Shown piece by piece: positions 35,520 to 44,511 of a stretch of 64,000 nt of DNA; position 1 is the first letter of the stretch, and the number at the start of each line of letters is the position of its first letter. A model generated the notes under the pieces. The model made no database searches. It saw only the letters and a list, made by a program, of their open reading frames with translations, and was not told the DNA's origin. Where the stretch lies: the NCBI RefSeq assembly GCF_900095305.1, contig NZ_FMDO01000056.1, positions 1-64,000 of the forward strand, read 5' to 3'. This stretch comes from Proteiniborus sp. DW1. Lineage in GTDB: Bacteria; Bacillota; Clostridia; Tissierellales; Proteiniboraceae. The translations under genes were made by a program, and so were the position numbers.

Positions 35520-36497
35520 TCACTTTTGTAGATTCAATCTTTTTCTTTCTCCTACTTTCCATATACCAGTATATAGAAGACTTATAATTATAACAAACCA
35601 AAAAGTGATAAAGCGAAAAAGCACTGTTATAGCCAAGGCTTCATTTAACTGAATACCCATAACTATCAATAAGCTTGTCATAGTCGCTTCAAAGCTACCA
35701 ATTCCACCAGGAAGTAATGGTATCATTCCTACCATATATGATATGAAAGTAACTTCTGTCAAAAAAATTGGTTCATAGTTAGTTGTAAATAAATGTACCA
35801 ATAAAATCATTTTAATAGGAAATAGTATCCAAATGGTTAAAGACAAAAAGAATTGCTTATATAGTTCTCCCTTAATATTTTTTAAAAGCTCAATATTGAA
35901 TAATAAAGTTATCATATATCCTTGTAAAGTGCTTGTCCACTTATGCTTAGGCACCCTATTTATGATTCTTTTCTCTAGCCATGATGTACATGTAAAAATC
36001 AAAACTAATATGCCTATAAAAGCCATGAGAAAAAAGTAGACCATAACTTTTACAACTATGGTCTCCAAAAGTTGGACTTTACCGGATATATGTACAAAGG
36101 CAAATAAGTTTATTAAAAAAAAGCTTGAAAAACTAACCATTTTTTGAATGGTTACCAATGTAGCTGCCTCTTGTCCTGTATAATTTAGCTCATTTTTTAA
36201 TAGTAAGGCTCGTGTCACTTCTCCACCAATTTTAACACCAGGGGTAACACACTCAATAATCATACCTCTTGCATTGACATATAACATCTTAAAAAAATCA
36301 TGTCTTCCTCCCATAATCTTGCCAATTCTACACCATTGATAATTAACTAGTAGCTGGCTTATTACTTGTAAGAATAGTAATGCTATAAAAGCTAAAGGAG
36401 ACACATGTTTAACACTTATAATAAAACTACTAATATCAAACTTCCAGAACATCACTAATAAAAGAATGGAGAGCAGTATTATCCCCACTTTTTTCAT
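35520..36497 (-). CDS. Lysylphosphatidylglycerol-synthase-TM / UPF0104 family membrane protein
   Basis: The 325-residue integral membrane protein has about eight helices and the UPF0104 features: an early glycine-and-proline segment (ECVTPGVKIGGEVTRALLL) and a later PLLPGGIGSFEA motif. The family includes the flippase half of MprF and glycolipid-related proteins. It overlaps the SAM-protein gene by 4 bases and is the last gene of the feo operon. Its role there is unknown. Moving a lipid or an iron-related small molecule across the membrane is a guess from context. Confidence 0.8.
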   Translation of the reverse strand: MKKVGIILLSILLLVMFWKFDISSFIISVKHVSPLAFIALLFLQVISQLLVNYQWCRIGKIMGGRHDFFKMLYVNARGMIIECVTPGVKIGGEVTRALLLKNELNYTGQEAATLVTIQKMVSFSSFFLINLFAFVHISGKVQLLETIVVKVMVYFFLMAFIGILVLIFTCTSWLEKRIINRVPKHKWTSTLQGYMITLLFNIELLKNIKGELYKQFFLSLTIWILFPIKMILLVHLFTTNYEPIFLTEVTFISYMVGMIPLLPGGIGSFEATMTSLLIVMGIQLNEALAITVLFRFITFWFVIIISLLYTGIWKVGERKRLNLQK

Positions 36498-37075
36498 GTT
36501 ATATACTCCCCTCCAGATTTAATAAACAATGCAGTGCTTTCAATATTCCTCCAATTATGGACAGCCTTTCCACAGGAATTCTGAAGAATAGAACAGTCAC
36601 TAAGGGAATAAAATTTCCTCAATGTTTTCTTTGGTAAACGTACTAAAATCTTTGCACCCATGCGACACTCTTTCTTTAAGTGGCAGAAAACCTGCTCCAT
36701 TGGGCTTACTTGAACTGCCATATGGATTACGCTATAATCTTCTGGTGAAACATACTTTCCATCGCTATGAAGAACCTCTATGGAATCTGCATATCCTAAG
36801 TTCTTTATTAATTCTTTTGACCTGCATACGCAGCAAATATCATTATCAATTATTGTTACATGAGCTCCAGTGTATTCATGTATCAAAATTCCACTTATAG
36901 GACATTGACCTCCTCCAATACAGAGTATCCTGTCAGTTGGTTGAATATTAGCCAAAGCCACCTCATCTCTTACAAGATTTTTATAATATAATGATATAGT
37001 CCGGTAAATTGAGGCATTCCTTGCAGCTAATCCTTCTAGAATCTTGGTTATTCTGGGTATAAGCTTCTTAACCAC
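36494..37075 (-). CDS. SAM-binding Rossmann protein resembling nicotianamine synthase
   Basis: The 193-residue product carries a class-I SAM-binding core (DRILCIGGGQCPISGILI then HVTIIDND) and a following acidic loop. The phrase IGGGxxPxxGIL, then the VxxxDxD pattern and an R/K-S-K-x-L-I helix, closely recalls archaeal and bacterial nicotianamine synthases as I remember them. Those are longer (~270 residues) because of an N-terminal helical domain that is missing here. Nicotianamine-like molecules chelate iron, nickel and zinc, which would suit its place directly after feoB. Function is not proven; a methyltransferase is the alternative. Confidence 0.55.
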   Translation of the reverse strand: MVKKLIPRITKILEGLAARNASIYRTISLYYKNLVRDEVALANIQPTDRILCIGGGQCPISGILIHEYTGAHVTIIDNDICCVCRSKELIKNLGYADSIEVLHSDGKYVSPEDYSVIHMAVQVSPMEQVFCHLKKECRMGAKILVRLPKKTLRKFYSLSDCSILQNSCGKAVHNWRNIESTALFIKSGGEYIT

Positions 37076-37088
37076 ATCAAACCACCCT

Positions 37089-38183
37089 TTACATAATTAA
37101 ATGTGCAATTTGATTAATAAGTCCAGCAACTATAAAGGCACTAACAGTAGTGGAAAGACCAATAGCAACCGCAACTTTAGCATTAAATTCTTTAGAAAGA
37201 ATACCAAATACAGATAAGCATGGTAGATACAATAATGCTACAGTTCCACCTACAAAAGCTTGTAATGCTGTCAATCCTTCAATAGCTAATAATGGGGCAA
37301 CCGCCATCTCCCTACGGACAACCCCTAATATCAATGCAATAACTGCTTCCTTAGGTAGTCCAAGCCAGCCACTTACTAAAGGCTCTAGATATACAGCAAT
37401 AAATGCTAATAAGCCTGTTTCTTTTAACACAGCTGCAATTACAATTGAAATTAACATTGGAACCTCAGCTTCTAATAAGAAATGCTTCATACGTATCTTA
37501 AGTTTTGTTAAATAAGCTTTTCCATTAGGCATTAATAAATTAGGAATCTCAATAACCATAGGATCTACATTACCTTTTAATACTCGTCCCAAAATAGAAG
37601 ATACTGTTATCATAATAACTAAGGATAACAATATCATCAATACTAACAGTATTGGTGAAAATCCTGCAAATAAGCTAATGAGAGCACCAGTTTGTGAAAT
37701 ACATGGCACAGCAAAACACACAGAAGTAGCTATAATTAAACGCTCTTTTTTAGTTGTTGCCGTTCTTGAGCCAATAATAGCTGGTACAGCACAACCATAT
37801 CCCATCAAAATAGTAATCATGCTACCACCTTGTATTCCCATCTTGCGCATTATGCTATCAAATAATACACTTAAGCGAGGTAAAAAACCAGAGTCTTCCA
37901 AAAATGAAAATACAATATAAAATAAAAGCACATATGGAAGAATCAGCGAAATAATCCATTCAAATCCTATTACAAAAATACCATACTCACCAATAAGAAC
38001 ATTCAATAAAATACCTTCTGGTATTATTGAAGCAAATATCATTTTGAAAAATGGAACTAATACTTTATTTACTAATGGCAACAATAAGGTTGCACGTAAT
38101 GCTTTACCGCCTCCTACTATAGCACCTAAAGATAGTATAATTACTAATAAGGCTATGGGAATTCCTGGCCAAGGCTTTAGCAT
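37089..38183 (-). CDS. feoB: FeoB ferrous iron transporter, C-terminal membrane part (out of frame with the GTPase part)
   Basis: The 364 residues cover the FeoB transmembrane core: the gate helices with GYGCAVPAI and the mirror FAVPCISQ motif, then the C-terminal GGTVALLYLPC segment. In the -1 frame, the bases before its ATG encode TDGKLSFLDRLGNN, exactly the linker expected between the FeoB helical domain and the first membrane helix. The GTPase gene upstream is therefore interrupted by a -1 shift at an A7 run (38225-38231). Either ribosomes slip there, or the ATG at 38183 (AGGT seven bases before it) starts a separate subunit, or the gene is mutated. Full-length product would be ~596 residues. 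Confidence 0.85.
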   Translation of the reverse strand: MLKPWPGIPIALLVIILSLGAIVGGGKALRATLLLPLVNKVLVPFFKMIFASIIPEGILLNVLIGEYGIFVIGFEWIISLILPYVLLFYIVFSFLEDSGFLPRLSVLFDSIMRKMGIQGGSMITILMGYGCAVPAIIGSRTATTKKERLIIATSVCFAVPCISQTGALISLFAGFSPILLVLMILLSLVIMITVSSILGRVLKGNVDPMVIEIPNLLMPNGKAYLTKLKIRMKHFLLEAEVPMLISIVIAAVLKETGLLAFIAVYLEPLVSGWLGLPKEAVIALILGVVRREMAVAPLLAIEGLTALQAFVGGTVALLYLPCLSVFGILSKEFNAKVAVAIGLSTTVSAFIVAGLINQIAHLIM

Positions 38184-38209
38184 ATTATTACCTAGTCTAT
38201 CTAGGAAAC

Positions 38210-38878
38210 TCAGTTTGCCGTCCGTTTTTTTCTAACTCGTGCAGTTATTTCTCTTGCCCTATCCCAAGCATCTATTTCTTTTCCGCTACATCCTGGACAA
38301 GATGAGCAATTAGTACAAGTATTCTTAGTTTGATTGTTTTCAGTTTGACTTAAAACTTTTTGCAATTCCTCTATTAATTCTTTAAGGCCTTCACCCTTTA
38401 CAGCTACTGTAGGAATTACAGGGGCACCCAATTCTTGTGCTAGCAAAGCCACATTAATCTCTGAGCCATGTCTCTTAGCAACATCTACTAAATTCAATGC
38501 ATATACAATAGGCACATTATATTGTTGAAGCTCAAGACCTAACTTTATATTTCTCTCCAAATTTGTAGCATCAAGAACACACAAAACAGCTACTGGATTA
38601 CTGTTCATAAAGCGTACAGCAACAGCTTCAGCTTCTGATGTAGCCTCCATAGAATATGTACCAGGAACATCAATTAGAGTATAGACTTCATTCCCTAGTT
38701 TAATTGTCCCCTCTGTATAGCTTACTGTTGTTCCTGCAAAATTAGAGCTAACTACATGAACACCAGTCAAATTAGAAAAAAATACGCTTTTGCCAACATT
38801 TGGGTTGCCCATTAAAAGAATTTTATTTGGCTTTTCATAAACCTTTACATCTTCCTTCACTTCATGACAGCTAGACAT
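38210..38878 (-). CDS. feoB: FeoB N-terminal GTPase part
   Basis: The 222-residue product is the cytoplasmic G domain of FeoB: G1 GNPNVGKS, G2 T-T region after NFAGTT, G3 DVPGTYS, G4 NLVD, then the helical regulatory domain ending in WDRAREITARVRKK. A Cys-rich stretch (CTNCSSCPGCSG) near residues 188-199 lies in the linker and could bind metal. The reading frame runs through a slippery A_AAA_AAA (codons 217-218) and stops four codons later. Continuing in the -1 frame joins it to the membrane part. It is six bases after feoA in the same operon. Start ATG follows AAGGGGATAGATAGT. Confidence 0.88.
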   Translation of the reverse strand: MSSCHEVKEDVKVYEKPNKILLMGNPNVGKSVFFSNLTGVHVVSSNFAGTTVSYTEGTIKLGNEVYTLIDVPGTYSMEATSEAEAVAVRFMNSNPVAVLCVLDATNLERNIKLGLELQQYNVPIVYALNLVDVAKRHGSEINVALLAQELGAPVIPTVAVKGEGLKELIEELQKVLSQTENNQTKNTCTNCSSCPGCSGKEIDAWDRAREITARVRKKRTAN

Positions 38879-38883
38879 ACTAT

Positions 38884-39135
38884 CTATCCCCTTACCATTA
38901 TCTTTTCTGCTATGTCTTTACCAACAGCAATTTCACTAGATTCTACCATAAGTAGGACAGGACCTCCCATTCTATGGGTCATCTTCTTACGAACAATTGC
39001 ATTTTTCACAATGCCTAAGCTTTTTAAAATACCAAGTTCTGGTGCACTTGTGATAACGTATTGAAAATCATCTTTAGCATAATAAATGCTATCCGCTGAT
39101 TTTTTAGAATTCTTATTTTTTCTCTTTCCTATCAC
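38884..39135 (-). CDS. feoA: FeoA-like SH3-domain protein
   Basis: The 83-residue protein is first in the ferrous-iron operon, starting with GTG after GGGGAGAGGTCAA. The C-terminal half fits the FeoA SH3-like fold (LGIVKNAIVRKKMTHRMGGPVLLMVESSEIAVG), with the usual GGPxLxxVxxxxIA pattern. FeoA is a small cytoplasmic partner of FeoB. The N-terminus is Lys/Asn-rich and longer than usual. I saw no clear Fur box in the upstream 160 bases, though the AT-rich dyads there could hide one. Confidence 0.85.
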   Translation of the reverse strand: MIGKRKNKNSKKSADSIYYAKDDFQYVITSAPELGILKSLGIVKNAIVRKKMTHRMGGPVLLMVESSEIAVGKDIAEKIMVRG

Positions 39136-39298
39136 TTGACCTCTCCCCTTATCCTTTTAAATTACTATAATATGTTAATCTAAAAATAATTTTTAATTGT
39201 GAAGTTAGCTATGGCTAATTCATATATATTTTTTCACAAAGTTAATTGATTGTCAATATATTTTGAGAATAATTTTCATTATCTTTACATTGTATGTA

Positions 39299-40771
39299 TT
39301 AGCTTAATAGAATATAACTATTCACACAAAAAATAAAAATCATGAGGTTGTCTTCTGCAGATATGCCGCTCAGTTCTGTTGCCATTCTATTAGTACTACA
39401 ATACCTCTTAGATTGAATTTTTAGTAAACATAAAAACACAACGGATACCCCAAGTCCAACTAGAAGTCTGCCTATATATGCCATTGGTATATTAACAGCA
39501 AATGAAAATATTCCTGACCCAATAAAAGCGACTATACAGCCAGTTACAACCGTTTTCTTAGGTCCTAAATAGTCAGCTAGAATACCTGATGGGATTTGCA
39601 TTATAGTATATGCATAAAAGTACATAGCACCTAAGTTTGCAATTTGAGTTGCATTCATTCCAAAAGCTTTTACGAGATCGTCAGTGATAACTCCAACCAT
39701 TACAGTGAATTCAAAGTTCTTCAAAATAGCATCCCTTATCTCATCTCCTGTTTTCTGTAACTGGCCACCTAACATCTTTATATTCTTAATATCTGGCTGC
39801 AGAAGGAATACTATACTGTCACTGAATGTTGCATAAATAGCATCATTGAAGTAGGCTTTTAATATGTACGTAGTATATTTGAAAATTCTTTCTCTAATAT
39901 CCTCAAGGTTATCATTTACGTTTTTATTTTCAAGCTTCAAATACTTCTCTTTGAAATTATCTATATCTACAACCATTACACAAATATCATTTGTAAAATC
40001 CCAGCCAAATATGTTTGACCTATTTTTTACCTCTTCTTCATATTTAATATTATTCATTATTAGGTCTAGTACAAATTCATTTTTATGCCTGTCTTCTATT
40101 TGCATACTTGATATCTTTTTCTGAACATCCAAGATAAGAGCTGTATTTGCATGAGTCAAAATATTATAATCATCACTTGAAAAATCAGTATCTTTTTTAT
40201 TTAAGCAAATTATGTATCCGTAAATTTCTTTATTTAATCCAATTGTATAATATAGATGTGTTTCTAAAATATCTTTAAGCTCTAAGCTCATTATCTCTTT
40301 AGAAATGTCAACTGGGTTTTTTGAATAATATGCCTTTTGAAAATGAAGATCATAATATAATATATCCTTATTTAGCATTTCTGATAGAGTATTTACTATG
40401 GTCTGAGTATCTTCGTTGTTTATTACTAGATTTGTAAATGTCTTATGAATTTCTTCTGAGAATCTTAACCTTTCAGACTGATGATCAATTATTTGCAATA
40501 AAGTCGGGTTGATTACTTCTATAAAAGCTAGGTGCATAGGAACTTCAACTATTGGAAAGTTAAGCTCATTAGCAAGCTTTATAACATCATCTGGTAATTT
40601 GTCAAAAAACCTCTTAAGCTTTATAAACAACCCTGCAACGCCTGATTTATACAAGTTCATTATTATATTGCTAAACTCATCAATATTTATCATTAAAATA
40701 TATCCACTTGTTAAAACCATTTCCCCGCCTTTTGCCCAAAGAAAAGGATCAGGTGCACAACCTCTGTTTGC
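39299..40771 (-). pseudogene. Chimeric remnant: PucR/CdaR-type regulator N-part joined to an MFS transporter fragment
   Basis: The frame up to about residue 350 is a PucR-family regulator. It has the N-terminal PucR domain (GGEMVLTSGY, then FPIVEVPMHLAFIEVI) and a CdaR-like middle domain, but no C-terminal helix-turn-helix. It continues without a stop into a major-facilitator segment (FYAYTIMQIPSGILADYLGPKKTVV, GRLLVGLGVS) that covers only helices ~2-4. Upstream of the ATG, in-frame codons (NRGCAPDPFLWAKGGE) continue the PucR domain until a TAA near 40772, so the 5' end is also lost. It looks like two genes fused by deletion. A stable, useful product is unlikely. Confidence 0.75.
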
Positions 40772-40776
40772 TTAAA

Positions 40777-40826
40777 AAAACAACCTTTGAAAACAGTCTA
40801 AAAACCATTTTCAAAGGTTGTTGTTC
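40777..40826. terminator. Strong hairpin terminator
   Basis: AACAACCTTTGAAAA pairs with TTTTCAAAGGTTGTT across ~20 bases. A seven-A run on the left gives T's on the minus strand, so it would terminate transcription of the choloylglycine-hydrolase-like gene. It also marks the broken 5' end of the PucR/MFS remnant. Confidence 0.75.
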
Positions 40827-40865
40827 TTGGTTTCTCTTCGCTACTTATTAAAGTTTAGTACTTAA

Positions 40866-41837
40866 TTAATGCTTTTCAGAATATGAAGATATACTTTTTA
40901 TCTTGAAACTTTCTGTAGTGAATTCCAAATCTAAGAAAAATGCCTGCCTCTTATCTTCTTCTTTTATATCGTCAAATCCCAATTGATAAACCATTGGATT
41001 AGTGTTAGATTTTACTGTTAATAGCTTATGCTTTGTGTCATAAGAACAAATATATCTAGTATAAGTGTTGTAATTATACCTTTTATTTCTCACAAATCCA
41101 TTTGGCATGACCATTGCTGACAAAATATTATAGCAATTGGAAAGTGCCTCTTTATAATTATTGGATTCAATATTCATTCTAGTTAAATAAAATGCTTTAA
41201 TAAATCTTGAAACAGGATCATATCCACCTGGCAAATCTTTGGCCGAGTTAAAAGCTTCAAGATTTTCTATATCTATAAGTTTATTGAGTCTTCTAATATG
41301 GGATTCAAACCCTGGAGAATTAGTCATTACATCATATGAATTTTCATAATAAAGTAGTTTTCCTCCTTTAGGTTCAATAACAATACACCTCTTAGTAGAG
41401 TCAGCAAACATAAAATGGAAATCTGGACATATTACATTTTCTCCTCTATGATCTTTAGTAGATATGTGGATATTTGGCAAATCCCCAACGAGTTCATCCA
41501 CAGATTCATAATTTGCAAGAGCATAGGTAAAATAGTCTAGGCTAGAGATATTCACTTTTTCAGGTTCTAATTTATTAGAATAAAGGTTAAATCCTGAAAA
41601 CTCGTTTGTAATTCCTATTAATCCATATTCATTTACTCCATCCTTCAATGGGTCTTGATTTTCAAAGCATATTCCTAGTGTCTTATATTTCGAATATAGT
41701 GAATTGCCCATTAAATCATTGCAAAAATTATAATTTCTAGGTAAATAGATTGCGTTATAATTTAAAGGAATCTCAAAATCCATAGTCCTCCCCATAACAC
41801 AACCATCATCATAATTTATCTTTATACCTGTACACAT
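40866..41837 (-). CDS. Choloylglycine hydrolase family (Ntn-type linear amide C-N hydrolase)
   Basis: The 323-residue enzyme begins Met-Cys, so removal of Met exposes the catalytic Cys2. R17 and D20 in GRTMDFE and the Asn in TNSPGF complete the family's active-site set. Members hydrolyse conjugated bile salts, penicillin V or acyl-homoserine lactones; the substrate is not decided by what I can see. The gene is monocistronic, with its own terminator. No signal peptide is present. Confidence 0.88.
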   Translation of the reverse strand: MCTGIKINYDDGCVMGRTMDFEIPLNYNAIYLPRNYNFCNDLMGNSLYSKYKTLGICFENQDPLKDGVNEYGLIGITNEFSGFNLYSNKLEPEKVNISSLDYFTYALANYESVDELVGDLPNIHISTKDHRGENVICPDFHFMFADSTKRCIVIEPKGGKLLYYENSYDVMTNSPGFESHIRRLNKLIDIENLEAFNSAKDLPGGYDPVSRFIKAFYLTRMNIESNNYKEALSNCYNILSAMVMPNGFVRNKRYNYNTYTRYICSYDTKHKLLTVKSNTNPMVYQLGFDDIKEEDKRQAFFLDLEFTTESFKIKSISSYSEKH

Positions 41838-42189
41838 ATTATCACTCTCATTATCTATTGTTTTTATTTCCTCAACACTTTCATCTTTTAGTATGCCCTA
41901 TGCACTTCTTTAAATATATTTATCTTTAAATAGTCTTAGTTCATTAGTGGTATCTTAATATATTAACACATAATCAAATTATACCATAAGTATCTCTCAA
42001 TGATCTAATATTAAGAAGGAAACAGCTCTAAGTATAGTGATTTTTTGTGTTTCCATATATAGTGCAATATATTAGTCTTCTCAACATATTATTAATTATC
42101 GTAAATTAAGAAAGAAAACAATGAGAGAAATTACAAGTATTTAAAAAAATACTAGATAAAGCATTGATTTAATAGTCAAAAATGCCACT
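41838..42189. other. Intergenic region, nothing recognised
   Basis: About 350 AT-rich bases between the choloylglycine-hydrolase-family gene and the HD protein gene, both on the minus strand. I see no convincing frame, repeat or RNA motif. The promoter of the hydrolase gene should be here. Confidence 0.5.
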
Positions 42190-42714
42190 TTAATAAATGT
42201 CAAATATCTGTTTTAGTTTTCTAACGTGCTCCCGGCTTACAAGCCTAGCAACTTCCATAGATGCACAGTATTTATCTACCATAAGCACTACAAAAGTTTC
42301 CTTATATCTTGGTAAACTTATAGTTAATGGCCACATATGCTTTTTAATAATATCCTTTTCTATACCGTTTAAGGAGAAATATTTTTTTGCATTTTGCAGC
42401 GCAATTTTAGGATGAATAAATCCATGTAGTCCTTTATATGGTTTCCCGATATGCCAATCATATAGAAAAAAATCATGAAGCAATCCACCTCTAGCTGCAG
42501 AGCGATAGTCAAATCCTAATTTCTTACATATTTTATAGCTTAAATAAGACACATAAAGACAGTGGTCAAGACAGCTTACATTTCCATGTTGCAGATAATA
42601 TTTCATTAACCCTATAATCTCATGACTAATCAAATCAACTATGCAATCTCTGTATTCTTTCTCAATTATTAATTCTGTTTTTAATTTCAACTTTGATTTT
42701 ATTAATTCTACCAT
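42190..42714 (-). CDS. HD-domain hydrolase
   Basis: The 174-residue protein has an HD phosphohydrolase pattern: an early His in CLDHCLYVSYL, then the paired HD in GGLLHDFFLYDWH, a later His in IIKKHMWP, and Asp in LMVDKYCA. Such proteins hydrolyse phosphate esters in nucleotides or similar molecules; the substrate is unknown. Its start overlaps the 3' end of the upstream membrane protein gene by ~50 bases, in another frame, which suggests coupling. GAGGG nine bases before the ATG is the likely binding site. Confidence 0.8.
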   Translation of the reverse strand: MVELIKSKLKLKTELIIEKEYRDCIVDLISHEIIGLMKYYLQHGNVSCLDHCLYVSYLSYKICKKLGFDYRSAARGGLLHDFFLYDWHIGKPYKGLHGFIHPKIALQNAKKYFSLNGIEKDIIKKHMWPLTISLPRYKETFVVLMVDKYCASMEVARLVSREHVRKLKQIFDIY

Positions 42715-43387
42715 TTAAAATATCCCTCACGTCGCGATTTAAAATACCTGCATTTAAGATTAATAGACGAGGAAATGCAAGAAAAATTCTTTTGTATTTT
42801 ATTATTATCTCCTTATACTTACCCATAGGCATATCTGAATGATATATAATTGCTTTTCTTAAATCTAATGTACCAATTACTGACTTAATGGTATCTATCA
42901 GGAAGTATATAACTAAAAAAGCTGCAATATACTTCTTGTTTGACAAAGGTATTAAATGAACAAACTGCTCAGTAGTGGGATGTATCACCTGTATTAATAA
43001 AAATGCTAGTATGCCCCATAAAAGAGAGTAGCTCAAGCAAATATACCCTTTAAAATTCATAATATTATTACTATAGTCCCACCATTTTGAATTAAACACT
43101 TTCTCTAATAAAAATCCAGTAATAAATTCTAAAACAGTAACTAATAAAGTAGAAAAGAGTAAGGTTATAAATAATGACATAAAATGATTCTCAAATATAA
43201 TTGAAGTCCAATTTGAAGACTGAATAATCAAAATTGCACCGAATCCATAGATTGGCACAAATGGACCTATCAGAAATCCTCTATTAATAAATTTTCTTTG
43301 AGTTATACTTGCAAATGTTGTTTCCATCACCCATCCTATAAATGAATATACTGCGAAATATAATATTAGATCTAAAAACATATTCAT
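42662..43387 (-). CDS. Multi-pass membrane protein of the CmpB/putative ABC-transporter type IV family
   Basis: The 241-residue protein has six hydrophobic helices and the family words YSFIGWVMETTFASITQRKFINRGFLIGPFVPIYG (read in short segments: FIGWVMET, NRGFLIGPF). The family, once labelled an ABC-transporter component, is widespread in Firmicutes and has no proven role. It lies between a TetR-type regulator (88 bases upstream) and an HD hydrolase that it overlaps, so the three probably form one transcription unit. Confidence 0.78.
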   Translation of the reverse strand: MNMFLDLILYFAVYSFIGWVMETTFASITQRKFINRGFLIGPFVPIYGFGAILIIQSSNWTSIIFENHFMSLFITLLFSTLLVTVLEFITGFLLEKVFNSKWWDYSNNIMNFKGYICLSYSLLWGILAFLLIQVIHPTTEQFVHLIPLSNKKYIAAFLVIYFLIDTIKSVIGTLDLRKAIIYHSDMPMGKYKEIIIKYKRIFLAFPRLLILNAGILNRDVRDILNGRINKIKVEIKNRINN

Positions 43388-43474
43388 AGCTTTACCCCCT
43401 ATTCTTATCAGCTCTTATGTCAGATCCAATTCTTCTTAACCTTTCTTTTCATCTTCTCTTTTTGATTATGAAAT

Positions 43475-44050
43475 TTACTCAAATAGTGTTTGCATAGCAT
43501 TTAAGGCTTTTGGCAATTCTTCATCTTGATCAAGCAAAACCTGGATTCCTGTGCCAAATATCGAACCTAATATTAGTCGAGACATAGATTTTGTTGAATA
43601 TCCTTTTAGTTCTTTCAATTGAAGATTTTTTAGGATATATTTTTCTATCATATCTGATAAATCTTTAAATAAATCACTTAGCAAATTACTAAAAGCAGGT
43701 GACCAAAGAGCCAAGCCTGTAAAATCATATAATAGCCTAAAGAGTCCAGGATTGTACTTTAGCATTTTTTTAAAGTATTTAATTAATGATTTTGCTCTTT
43801 CCCTAGGTGAGTCTTCCTCTTTTAGAGATTCTTCAATCTCATGTAGATATTTGTCAATCATCATTCTTACTACTTCTTTAAACAGCCCCTCTTTGTTCTT
43901 AAAATAATAATTTAGCTGACTTAGTACAACACCAGCCTCGTCTGCAATATCCCTCATTGAAACATTAGCATATCCTCTAGTGGATATGCATTCAGAAGCA
44001 GCTAACAGTATTCTTTCAGATTGACTTTGTCTATTGTTTTCAGAACTCAC
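43475..44050 (-). CDS. TetR-family transcriptional regulator
   Basis: The 191-residue protein has a TetR DNA-binding domain at ~10-60 (ILLAASECISTRGYANVSMRDIADEAGVVLSQLNYYFKNKEGL, with the YYFKNKEGLF end typical of the family). It leads the TetR - membrane protein - HD hydrolase unit. A perfect 16-bp palindrome 21 bases upstream of its start (44072-44087) is the likely operator, implying autorepression. The inducer is unknown. Confidence 0.88.
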   Translation of the reverse strand: MSSENNRQSQSERILLAASECISTRGYANVSMRDIADEAGVVLSQLNYYFKNKEGLFKEVVRMMIDKYLHEIEESLKEEDSPRERAKSLIKYFKKMLKYNPGLFRLLYDFTGLALWSPAFSNLLSDLFKDLSDMIEKYILKNLQLKELKGYSTKSMSRLILGSIFGTGIQVLLDQDEELPKALNAMQTLFE

Positions 44051-44071
44051 AACATCATCCCCTTTTGCAAT

Positions 44072-44087
44072 TCGGTCGTACGACCGA
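44072..44087. promoter_or_regulatory. Candidate TetR operator
   Basis: TCGGTCGTACGACCGA is a perfect 16-bp palindrome, GC-rich against AT-rich surroundings, just upstream of the TetR-family gene. CGGTCG half-sites are typical of this regulator family. Confidence 0.7.
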
Positions 44088-44099
44088 TTTTAATATAAA

Positions 44100-44511
44100 A
44101 ATAATACTCTTTTTTGTTTTTGTCAAGTATTATTTATTATGATCAACTCTCATATCTAGTAAATTAATCACCTATCACAAAAGGTATCTCACACTTATTA
44201 TGTTGACTTGTTAAATATTCTATCAATACCATTCCTATATTGCTTTCTTCTATATATAACTATTATTTTACCCTTCTTAACAATATTCCCTAAACTTAAT
44301 AGTCTAGGGAAGACAAAGAGCCTCTATTTTTTACTAAAACCTTTGTTGACCTGCTACTTTTTATCAGGTTTCCTTTGAGTTGCAAGCTACTTAAGACTTT
44401 ACTTTGTAAGCAGTGCTACTACTTGCACATGACTTAAGAAGTACAATAATGGTATCACTTAGGCCTAATTGCCCTTAGTAGCAGGAAGACTAAAGTATTT
44501 TAGAATATATC
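44100..44511. other. Long intergenic region with a short hairpin, no gene recognised
   Basis: Over 400 bases without a supported gene. At 44288-44312 TTCCCTA pairs with TAGGGAA. The stretch 44330-44500 has less AT bias than usual for spacers and short broken frames on the minus strand, so it may be a decayed gene, but I could not identify one. Confidence 0.4.
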
